Origin: JBEINZ01 sp040377825
GTDB lineage: Bacteria; Pseudomonadota; Alphaproteobacteria; Rhizobiales; Ancalomicrobiaceae
DNA length: 7,346 bases
Assembly (NCBI GenBank): GCA_040377825.1
Contig: JBEINZ010000165.1
Span: 1 to 7,346, forward strand
Direction: 5' to 3'
The stretch's first letter is position 1. Each line of letters starts with the position of its first letter. Shown here piece after piece: positions 1 to 4,801 of this stretch. The notes beneath the pieces were generated by a model, which saw only the letters and a program-made list of their open reading frames with translations, was not told the DNA's origin and ran no database searches. The translations under genes were made by a program, and so were the position numbers.

Positions 1-177
1 GTGTACAATTTGACGAGGGCGGCCAAGATTGCGATCTGAGGTAGGCATAGGAGATGAAATCGACGCTTAAGATGCAAAATCCCGGCCGATCGGGCGGCCT
101 GGGCCGGCGGAGAAGCCCACCAACGGGCCACGAAATTGCCCTGCTGAGGCATCGCGCTTGAGCGAAAATCCGCACAA

Positions 178-211
178 CGGCGCTTCGGACGGAGATCGAG
201 CGAACGCGCCG
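178..211 (+). other. Strong imperfect hairpin upstream of marR
   Basis: The left arm CGGCGCTTCG (178-187) pairs with CGAA (201-204) and GCGCCG (206-211). This gives ten base pairs, eight of them G:C, with a single bulged C at 205 and a 13-nt loop. No T-run follows, so it is not a standard intrinsic terminator. If transcribed it would fold in the 5' leader of the marR transcript. GC-rich DNA yields such stems by chance fairly often, so function is uncertain. Confidence 0.35.
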
Positions 212-311
212 AGGTTTCTCAGAGGAATCCGTTTCGGAGGAGCGTTCAGCCTGGGCTGTCGCCACCCCGGATCAATGTTGGCTGGCCAGGAATTCAAATT
301 GATCCGGACGC

Positions 312-377
312 ATGAAAGAGGTAACGCTAGAAAAAGAAATAGACGGTCGAACGATCATTGTGCCGAGGAGCCGATGA
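312..377 (+). CDS. Possible 21-aa leader peptide overlapping the marR start
   Basis: An ATG-initiated frame of 21 codons plus stop ends in a TGA (375-377) that overlaps the marR ATG (374-376) as ATGA, the classic arrangement for translational coupling. The product is a highly charged peptide starting MKEVTLEKEI and ending PRSR. Evidence against it: there is only a weak GGA upstream at 305-307, the frame is short, and I recognise no relative. It may be a leader peptide, a remnant of an older gene, or chance. Confidence 0.2.
   Translation: MKEVTLEKEIDGRTIIVPRSR
365..370 (+). promoter_or_regulatory. Ribosome binding site of marR
   Basis: GAGGAG ends 3 nt before the ATG at 374. The spacing is short but it is the only Shine-Dalgarno-like site near a start that gives a normal MarR length, so it supports 374 over the upstream TTG (158) and ATG (275) in the same frame. 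Confidence 0.5.
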
Positions 378-805
378 CCCCCGCGAAGTTGAAAGACCAA
401 CTCAGCCATCAGATCGCCACGTTGAACAAGCGGCTTGAAGAGCAGCTGGAAAGACAGTTTTCCCTGGAGGGCACCCCAATCGACCATTGGCGCGTCCTGG
501 CGGCCCTTGTGGAGTCTAATGGCCAGACGATGAGTTCGCTCGCCAGCAAGGTCCTAATCGAAGCGCCATCGCTGACCAAGGTGATCGACAGGATGGTGTC
601 GGAAGGTCTCGTGTTTCGTGCGCCGGACACCTCCGACCGCCGCAAGGTGCTCGCATTTCTGTCGTCACGAGGTGTCGCCGTCCATAATCGGTTGAATGCA
701 ATCGCCGTTTCCCAGCACCGTGATATCGTTGACAGACTTGGGGCGGAGGACGCCGGACACTTGCGTGACTTGATTGACCGCATGCTGTCCGACCCGCCAA
801 TCTAG
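374..805 (+). CDS. MarR-family transcriptional regulator
   Basis: This 143-aa protein is a probable dimeric DNA-binding repressor acting in the cytoplasm. MarR proteins usually bind palindromes in their own promoter and release DNA on binding a small aromatic or phenolic ligand, or on oxidation. The N-terminal helix (about residues 3-30) forms part of the dimer interface. The winged helix-turn-helix spans about 38-100, with a recognition helix near 64-78 (EAPSLTKVIDRM) and the typical wing DTSDRRKV (85-92), followed by a C-terminal dimerisation helix. There is no cysteine, which argues against an OhrR-type peroxide sensor. The ATG at 374 was chosen because it gives the usual family length and sits behind GAGGAG; the same open frame runs back to a TTG at 158, but that extension is not MarR-like. 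It lies 95 nt upstream of the SDR-amidase pair on the same strand, so it probably regulates them and may be co-transcribed. The family call is firm; ligand and targets are inferred. Confidence 0.9.
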   Translation: MTPAKLKDQLSHQIATLNKRLEEQLERQFSLEGTPIDHWRVLAALVESNGQTMSSLASKVLIEAPSLTKVIDRMVSEGLVFRAPDTSDRRKVLAFLSSRGVAVHNRLNAIAVSQHRDIVDRLGAEDAGHLRDLIDRMLSDPPI

Positions 806-850
806 ACCGCGCCGCGAGCTTTCCCTCGGCCGGTCACGGATATGAGCGTA

Positions 851-865
851 GTTTTGAGTAGAAAC
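851..865. promoter_or_regulatory. Weak operator candidate between marR and the SDR gene
   Basis: GTTT and AAAC form a short inverted repeat around TGAGTAG, inside the 95-nt gap in front of the SDR gene. This is where a MarR repressor of the pair would be expected to bind. The arms are only 4 bp, well short of a typical MarR operator, and I see no good -35/-10 pair. The call rests mainly on position. Confidence 0.15.
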
Positions 866-889
866 GATAGATCGGCAAGGTGCCGCATC

Positions 890-895
890 AGGAGG
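890..895 (+). promoter_or_regulatory. Ribosome binding site of the SDR gene
   Basis: A consensus AGGAGG lies 5 nt before the ATG at 901. It decides the start: a GTG at 880 is also in frame but would place the Shine-Dalgarno sequence inside the coding region. Confidence 0.8.
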
Positions 896-900
896 GGACG

Positions 901-1662
901 ATGGACCTGGGTTTGAACGGGCTTAAAGCACTTGTCACCGGCGGGACAAAGGGGATAGGCCGTGCCATTGCCGAAACGTTGGCCGCTGAAGGATGCGATG
1001 TGGCGATTTGCGCCCGAAATGCCGCGGATGTTGCTTCCGCAGTCGCTGCCTTGGCTGCGAAGGGCGTAGAAGCGACCGGCTCGGCGGTTGACGTCAGCGA
1101 CGGTCCCGCCTTGAAAGCCTGGGTCGCCGAGGCGGCCGGCACGCTCGGTGGGCTCGATATCATCGTGGCCAACGTGAGCGCGCTCGCCATCTCGAACGAT
1201 GAAGAGGGCTGGGCAAAAGGCTTCTCGACCGACATGATGGGAACCGTTCGGCTCGTCGATGCCGCATTGCCGTTTCTGCTTCGGAGCAAGGCCGGCGCGA
1301 TTGTGACGATCTCAAGCGTGTCCGGTCGCGAAATCGACTTTGCAGCCGGACCCTATGGCGTGTTCAAGGCAGCGATCGTGCATTATACGCAAGGCCTCGC
1401 CAATCAACTCGCGGGAAAGGGCATTCGCGCTAACACCGTCTCGCCGGGCAATACCTACTTTGAAGGCGGCGTCTGGAACCAGATCAAGGATGGTAATCCT
1501 GCGCTCTACAAAATGGCCTTGGACCTCAATCCAACTGGCCGGATGGGCACCCCGCAGGAAATGGCCAATGCCGCGGTTTTCCTCGCGAGTCCGGCCGCCA
1601 GCTTCATCACCGGCACCAACCTTGTTGTTGATGGTGCGCTGACGCGCGGCGTACAACTTTAA
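901..1662 (+). CDS. Short-chain dehydrogenase/reductase (classical SDR)
   Basis: This 253-aa cytoplasmic NAD(P)-dependent oxidoreductase probably interconverts an alcohol and a ketone or aldehyde. The Rossmann nucleotide motif is TGGTKGIG (residues 13-20). An Arg at 39, just after the second strand, suggests but does not prove NADP(H) preference. The catalytic residues are Ser139, Tyr152 and Lys156 (YGVFK). The C-terminal ITGTNLVVDGA is typical of FabG-like SDRs. Two departures from the textbook pattern are visible: the usual NNAG after strand 4 reads ANVSA (90-94), and the active-site Asn of the VNLxG segment is replaced by Asp111 in TDMMG. I think a subfamily of FabG-like SDRs shares these changes, but cannot verify it here. 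The length is normal. The ATG at 901 follows a consensus ribosome binding site. The amidase gene starts 22 nt downstream, so the two likely share an mRNA and act in one pathway. It could be annotated as 3-oxoacyl-ACP reductase by similarity, but nothing supports a role in fatty acid synthesis. The substrate is unknown. Confidence 0.93.
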   Translation: MDLGLNGLKALVTGGTKGIGRAIAETLAAEGCDVAICARNAADVASAVAALAAKGVEATGSAVDVSDGPALKAWVAEAAGTLGGLDIIVANVSALAISNDEEGWAKGFSTDMMGTVRLVDAALPFLLRSKAGAIVTISSVSGREIDFAAGPYGVFKAAIVHYTQGLANQLAGKGIRANTVSPGNTYFEGGVWNQIKDGNPALYKMALDLNPTGRMGTPQEMANAAVFLASPAASFITGTNLVVDGALTRGVQL

Positions 1663-1673
1663 TCCAAGGCCCG

Positions 1674-1680
1674 GGAGAGG
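1674..1680 (+). promoter_or_regulatory. Ribosome binding site of the amidase gene
   Basis: GGAGAGG lies 4 nt before the ATG at 1685, inside the 22-nt gap after the SDR stop codon. This supports independent initiation on a shared transcript. Confidence 0.65.
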
Positions 1681-1684
1681 GATC

Positions 1685-2599
1685 ATGCGCGTTTCCAAGG
1701 TCGGCAACATCAAATATGCGCTGTCGGGCGATGAAGCCTTCGTGGCAAGTGTAATGCCGGGCGAGGTGTTCGAGGTCGAGACGGCGATCAACATTAATGA
1801 TGGCACTATCCGCCATCTTGGACAGCAACTGACGCTGGCCGACGTGACGCTACCGTTTGTGAACGGCGCGACCGGGCCGATCGAAGTTGTTGGCGCGAAG
1901 CCGGGCGACGTGCTCCGCGTCGAGATCCTGGGCATTGAACTCGATACCATTGGCTACACCGCTCTGTGGCCGGGAATCGGCATGTTTCCGGATTGGGTGC
2001 GGCACAAAGAGTTTGGCATTCAGACGCGGGTCGTCGAGGTTAAGGACGGTCTCGTGCACTGGAACGAGACGTTAAAACTGCCCGTCAAGCCCATGATCGG
2101 CGTGATCGGCGTCGCGCCGATGCATGGTGCAGTGCTGACGCTCGACAACGGTCCGCACGGCGGAAACATGGACGTGCAGGAGATGACCACTAACAACTCT
2201 GCGTTGTTCAGGGTCGCCAAAGCCGGCGCGCATCTGTTCCTCGGCGACTGCCACGCCATCCAGGGCGATGGCGAAGCGAACGGAATGGGCGCCATCGAAA
2301 TCGCAACAGTTTTGACAATCAGGGTAACACTTGCTGAAGCGCCTGCCCGATTGAACCACCCCAGGATCGTAACGCCCACCCATATTTGCACAACCGGCTG
2401 CGCCCGACCGCTTGAAGACGCCATGCGGATCGCGTTCGAGGAGATGATCCACTGGCTCGCCGATGATTACGACATCCCGGAGCCGGAGGCCTATATGCTG
2501 CTCGGCCAAATCGCCGAAGCCCGCTGCACCCAGGTTGTCAACCCGAAGTACACCTATATCTGCAAGGTCGACAAAGACATCCTGCGGCGATATCGCTGA
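1685..2599 (+). CDS. Acetamidase/formamidase family protein
   Basis: This 304-aa protein belongs to the FmdA/AmdA family, whose characterised members hydrolyse short amides such as formamide or acetamide to the acid and ammonia in the cytoplasm. Family landmarks in order are a TGPIEVVGAKPGD segment (63-75), PMIGVIGVAP (136-145), the glycine-rich GPHGGNMD (156-163), LFLGDCHAIQGDGE (184-197) with its His/Asp/Glu residues, and EAYMLLGQIAEARCTQVVNP near the C-terminus (268-287). The length matches the shorter AmdA-like acetamidases of about 300 residues rather than the roughly 400-residue formamidases. The ATG at 1685 follows GGAGAGG and continues the operon from the SDR gene. There is no signal peptide, and the frame is intact. 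Family membership is clear, but the family has many uncharacterised branches, so the true substrate may be a larger amide or a cyclic compound. Pairing with an SDR and a MarR regulator suggests a catabolic rather than housekeeping nitrogen role. Confidence 0.92.
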   Translation: MRVSKVGNIKYALSGDEAFVASVMPGEVFEVETAININDGTIRHLGQQLTLADVTLPFVNGATGPIEVVGAKPGDVLRVEILGIELDTIGYTALWPGIGMFPDWVRHKEFGIQTRVVEVKDGLVHWNETLKLPVKPMIGVIGVAPMHGAVLTLDNGPHGGNMDVQEMTTNNSALFRVAKAGAHLFLGDCHAIQGDGEANGMGAIEIATVLTIRVTLAEAPARLNHPRIVTPTHICTTGCARPLEDAMRIAFEEMIHWLADDYDIPEPEAYMLLGQIAEARCTQVVNPKYTYICKVDKDILRRYR

Positions 2600-2615
2600 T
2601 TTTTGATTTCAAAAA
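2600..2615. terminator. AT-rich palindrome directly after the amidase stop, weak terminator candidate
   Basis: TTTTTG (2600-2605) pairs with CAAAAA (2610-2615) around ATTT, beginning at the base after the amidase TGA. The position fits transcript termination, but the stem has one G:C pair and no following T-run, so it would be a weak intrinsic terminator at best. Confidence 0.25.
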
Positions 2616-2639
2616 CTGTGATGAAGCTATACCCAATTA

Positions 2640-2652
2640 GAACATTGTGTTC
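2640..2652. repeat. GAACA-TTG-TGTTC inverted repeat
   Basis: Five-base arms flank a 3-bp centre. The arrangement resembles a small regulator-binding site, but it lies downstream of both flanking genes, so any role is unclear. Confidence 0.25.
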
Positions 2653-2677
2653 GTCATGAAGAAAGGGCCTGAGCGGA

Positions 2678-2691
2678 GCAATCTAGATTGC
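2678..2691. repeat. Perfect 14-bp palindrome GCAATCTAGATTGC
   Basis: The sequence equals its own reverse complement across all 14 bases and has no spacer, so it suits a dimeric protein site better than an RNA hairpin. It lies mid-way in the convergent intergenic region, just before a TTGACG (2698-2703) that lacks a good -10 partner at normal spacing. Confidence 0.35.
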
Positions 2692-2814
2692 GCGGTATTG
2701 ACGCTAGGCGACCCCGATCGCAATGACAAAATTGTATCTGTTTATTGATGGAATATGTTGTTGATCGCGCTTATAAACGACTGATCGGCGCCAACGTCAG
2801 AATAAGCCCTAACC

Positions 2815-2828
2815 CTGGAAGTTTCCAG
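2815..2828. repeat. CTGGAA-GT-TTCCAG inverted repeat
   Basis: Six-base arms are separated by 2 bp. As RNA it could fold only as a 5-bp stem with a 4-nt loop and lacks a T-run, so it is a weak candidate for a 3' structure of the rpiR or amidase transcript or for a protein site. Confidence 0.25.
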
Positions 2829-2924
2829 TCTCATATGCCCCAACGTGTAGGGTGCATTTCAACTTCGGTCGGGACTAAACATCTAGGCTCAACTGGATGA
2901 GTATCTTCAGTGTCAGGTCCTGCA

Positions 2925-3818
2925 TTACTCCCCCCGATGAAGATACGCTGCGATTGCTTGCGTCAGCTTAGAAGCTTTCTCCGCATTGTCTTTATCTGAC
3001 AGCATCACGGTTGCGACAATCGTTTCGGCGACGGCGACGGCCGCGACCATGCTGGACGACAAAACCGGGTGGTCGGACGGTGAAAGAATGAGTTCGTCCG
3101 CAAATGACGCGATCGGCGAGGCCGGGCTATCCGTCAAGGCAATAACGGCCGCGCCTCGATCCCGCGCATAGCGGGCAAGTTGCACAATGTCGTTGGCATA
3201 GCGTGGAAACGTGATTGCAATGATAAGGTCCCCCGGTTCGACGCCCATGAGACGACCGGCCGCGACCTCCGTCCCGCCAAATTCGACGACGCCGACGACG
3301 GAAGGATGAAACGGCTGGAGCCCGAGCACGAGAATGGCGGCCACATGGGAAGACAGTCCGAAACCGATGACATAGACACTTCGGGCTGCCTTGATGCGCC
3401 GGGCAACAGTGTCGGCTTGACCCGCCAACGCTGCGGAATCGATCAGGGCGATCTGCTGTCGAACGGCATCAAACGTCGCCCCGCTACCGCCGAGGGTCGC
3501 GTCGGACAGCAATTGATCGCGTAGCTTTGCCACGGGATCCATGAGTGTCTGCACCGACTCGGCGATCGCCGCTCGCATCTCGGCAAATCCCACGAGGCCA
3601 AGCTCTCGTGCGAACCGGCTGATGGTCGGCGCGGAAACGCCAGTCGCGCGGGCCATGTCCTCGATCGTGGTTGCCGATACGCGGATTGGATTGCGAAGTA
3701 CAAAATCAGCCAGCCGGCGTTGCGATATGGAGCCGCTGCGGTGCAGTTCGCCGAGGCGCCGCCCAAGGTCTGAATTGGCAAATGGGCCCTGCGTCCGCCA
3801 GACATTCTCGGTATTCAT
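2925..3818 (-). CDS. RpiR-family transcriptional regulator (HTH plus SIS domain)
   Basis: This 297-aa cytoplasmic DNA-binding regulator has an N-terminal RpiR-type helix-turn-helix (about residues 15-90), with TTIEDMARATGVSAPTISRF (50-69) spanning the turn and recognition helix. The C-terminal SIS domain (about 130-270) starts with SVYVIGFGLSS (147-157). RpiR proteins usually sense phosphorylated sugars through a Ser/Gly-rich loop in the SIS domain, of the SxSGxT type. Here that position reads ITFPRYANDIV (202-212), so the usual phosphate contacts are missing and the ligand may not be a sugar phosphate. The ATG at 3818 is the first start after an in-frame stop; its Shine-Dalgarno sequence is weak. 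The gene lies 293 nt downstream of an ABC importer operon on the same strand, with a terminator-like hairpin between, so it probably has its own promoter. The palindrome at 3833-3853 suggests autoregulation. Regulation of the importer is plausible but inferred from proximity only. Confidence 0.92.
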   Translation of the reverse strand: MNTENVWRTQGPFANSDLGRRLGELHRSGSISQRRLADFVLRNPIRVSATTIEDMARATGVSAPTISRFARELGLVGFAEMRAAIAESVQTLMDPVAKLRDQLLSDATLGGSGATFDAVRQQIALIDSAALAGQADTVARRIKAARSVYVIGFGLSSHVAAILVLGLQPFHPSVVGVVEFGGTEVAAGRLMGVEPGDLIIAITFPRYANDIVQLARYARDRGAAVIALTDSPASPIASFADELILSPSDHPVLSSSMVAAVAVAETIVATVMLSDKDNAEKASKLTQAIAAYLHRGE

Positions 3819-3832
3819 TTTTCATCTCATCA

Positions 3833-3853
3833 TGAATTGAAAATTTTTGTTCA
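3833..3853. promoter_or_regulatory. Operator candidate for the RpiR protein
   Basis: This 21-bp interrupted palindrome has the form TGAA-N3-AAA-N-TTT-N3-TTCA, with 14 of 20 non-central positions symmetric, and ends 15 bp before the rpiR ATG. AT-centred palindromes of this kind are common for RpiR-family regulators, and the position fits autorepression. The GTTCA in its right arm recurs at 3871-3875, exactly 22 bp (about two helical turns) away. Confidence 0.4.
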
Positions 3854-3870
3854 GTTTGCCATGGGTCTCC

Positions 3871-3928
3871 GTTCAACAAAAGGAGGTGTCTTTCCTACAG
3901 GCGCCCATAAGTTGCGTTCGAAGTGAAC
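3871..3928. promoter_or_regulatory. Additional GTTCA/TGAAC half-sites
   Basis: GTTCA occurs at 3871-3875. An inverted pair GTTC-GAAGT-GAAC lies at 3916-3928. Together with the palindrome at 3833-3853 this makes a cluster of related half-sites within about 95 bp. Also, TTTTGTT at 3845-3851 is the inverse of AACAAAA at 3875-3881. Multiple binding by the RpiR protein is possible; this is pattern-based inference. Confidence 0.25.
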
Positions 3929-4012
3929 AATTAGAGAAATCTTCGCGCGATCATCGTTATATATCGGGCATCCAACACAAAAGCGGCTATGTTAGATCTT
4001 GTAAATCAGTTT

Positions 4013-4036
4013 AAAACACGGTGCGATCCGTGTTTT
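4013..4036 (-). terminator. Probable terminator of the ABC importer operon
   Basis: AAAACACGG (4013-4021) pairs perfectly with CCGTGTTTT (4028-4036) around a 6-nt loop. On the - strand the stem ends in TTTT and is followed by AAAC, about 75 nt past the ATPase stop codon. Because both arms carry A/T tails it could act in either direction, though only - strand transcription is expected here. It would separate importer transcription from rpiR. Confidence 0.6.
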
Positions 4037-4111
4037 CGGAAAATATAGCGGTAAACTGTATTAGATTGCACGAATTAGGTATTCAGAGCCGGTTTTTACC
4101 CGGATGTATTA

Positions 4112-4801
4112 TTATTGTATGTCAATGATTAATTGTTCTTCGGAGAGAGTAATCACATTATTTCCGGCGGCCTCCGCATCTGCGGGATCATGAGTCACCA
4201 AAACGATCGGCAAGTCTCGGCGCTGTGCCTCGCGGAAGACAAAGTTTCGAAACTGGCCGCGCAAGGCATGATCGAGCTTGGAGAAGGGTTCGTCGAGCAA
4301 AAGCGCGCGCGGCCTCGACAGGAGAACACGCATAACCGAAATGCGCGCCCGTTGGCCGCCGGACAGCGTGGCCGGGTCGCGATCGGCGAACCCGTCAAGG
4401 CCACAATCGGCCAATGCCTCTTCGATCAATCGGCGTCGATCAAGCTTGCTATGTATCTCCCTCGGGATCGCGAAGGCGAGGTTTCCCCCAACCGAAAGAT
4501 GTGGAAACAACAGATCGTCTTGGAACAGGAGCCCTACGCCACGGCGCTCTGGCGGCAAGCCGAGAAGCGGAACACCGTCGAGCAAAAGCTTACCTTGTGC
4601 CGTGAATGCCGTAGATATGGTCCCAGCAATACATGACAGCAGCGAGGACTTGCCCGAACCGCTCGCCCCCATGACGGTGAGGACTTCACCTAGACTGACG
4701 GTCGCGGATAGCTCGAAAAGCACACGCGTGCCTAAGCAAACGCGCAACTGATCCAGAACCAGTCCGTTTGTGAATATAGAGCCAACATTACAGACGTTCA
4801 T
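4112..4801 (-). CDS. ABC transporter ATP-binding protein, YnjD-like
   Basis: This 229-aa protein is the cytoplasmic ATPase that powers the importer encoded with it. All nucleotide-binding motifs are present in order: Walker A GASGSGKS (45-52), Q-loop Gln94 in LLFQDD, signature LSGGQ (146-150), Walker B ALLLDE (166-171) with catalytic Glu171, D-loop residues SKLD (174-177) and switch His204 in VTHD. It ends soon after the core domain, without the C-terminal TOBE region seen in iron, spermidine or maltose importer ATPases, matching the short YnjD type. The stretch DPATLSGGQRARISVMR and the FQDDLLF region are close to what I recall of E. coli YnjD. Its ATG overlaps the permease stop as ATGA (4798-4801), indicating translational coupling. 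It is the last gene of the operon. The symbol reflects family resemblance; orthology is not tested. Confidence 0.93.
   Translation of the reverse strand: MNVCNVGSIFTNGLVLDQLRVCLGTRVLFELSATVSLGEVLTVMGASGSGKSSLLSCIAGTISTAFTAQGKLLLDGVPLLGLPPERRGVGLLFQDDLLFPHLSVGGNLAFAIPREIHSKLDRRRLIEEALADCGLDGFADRDPATLSGGQRARISVMRVLLSRPRALLLDEPFSKLDHALRGQFRNFVFREAQRRDLPIVLVTHDPADAEAAGNNVITLSEEQLIIDIQ

Larger units (their letters stand above)
1..373. other. Upstream region without a confident gene
   Basis: No convincing gene is seen here. The first bases could be the tail of an upstream reading frame: one + frame stops at 37-39 and another at 42-44, but too little is present to choose. An ATG at 54 directly abuts an AGGAG and opens a 35-codon frame ending at 161. 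Its Arg/Pro/Gly-rich product resembles no family I know and the spacing is wrong for translation. A TTG at 158 extends the marR frame upstream, but that extension does not look like MarR protein. The region holds a strong hairpin (178-211), a weaker GC-rich inverted repeat (CCGGCC 82-87 with GGCCGG 102-107) and a 21-codon frame that overlaps the marR start. A TTGACG at 10-15 has no matching -10 box at normal spacing. It is probably the marR leader and promoter region. Confidence 0.5.
2600..2924. other. Intergenic region between convergent genes
   Basis: These 325 nt separate the 3' ends of the amidase gene (+) and the rpiR gene (-), long for a purely terminating gap. No confident gene is visible. 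An ATG at 2656 opens a 30-codon frame to 2748 (MKKGPERSNL...) with no Shine-Dalgarno sequence. The region is AT-richer than its neighbours and contains the repeats listed separately: an AT-rich palindrome after the amidase stop, a GAACA/TGTTC inverted repeat, a perfect 14-bp palindrome and a CTGGAA/TTCCAG inverted repeat. No typical GC-stem plus T-run terminator serves either gene. It may hold a regulatory site, a small RNA or decayed coding sequence; the sequence does not decide. Confidence 0.5.
3819..4111. other. Intergenic region upstream of rpiR
   Basis: These 293 nt lie between the rpiR start and the end of the ABC ATPase gene, both on the - strand. They hold the probable rpiR promoter, an operator-like palindrome (3833-3853), repeated GTTCA/TGAAC half-sites (3849-3928) and a perfect hairpin (4013-4036). 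No -35/-10 pair on the - strand stands out. An isolated AGGAGG on the + strand (3881-3886) has no start codon at proper spacing. Confidence 0.5.

Noticed and set aside
54..161. 35-codon frame starting at ATG 54
   Set aside because: AGGAG touches the ATG with no spacing, and the Arg/Pro/Gly-rich product looks like translated non-coding GC-rich DNA.
158..373. Upstream extension of the marR frame from TTG 158 or ATG 275
   Set aside because: The added residues do not resemble a MarR N-terminus and no ribosome binding site supports these starts; ATG 374 gives the usual family length.
798..806. CAATCTAGA, sharing 9 bases with the palindrome at 2678-2691
   Set aside because: It lies across the marR stop codon and is not palindromic in its flanks; shared 9-mers are expected by chance in a window of this size.
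880..900. GTG at 880 as start of the SDR gene
   Set aside because: It would place the consensus AGGAGG at 890-895 inside the gene; ATG 901 is correctly spaced after it.
888..2509. Long - strand frames opposite the SDR and amidase genes
   Set aside because: They are antisense shadows typical of GC-rich coding DNA; the + strand proteins have full family motifs and ribosome binding sites.
3881..4014. AGGAGG on the + strand followed by a 42-codon GTG frame
   Set aside because: The GTG at 3886 overlaps the AGGAGG itself and the product shows no family features; the frame runs through the rpiR upstream region.
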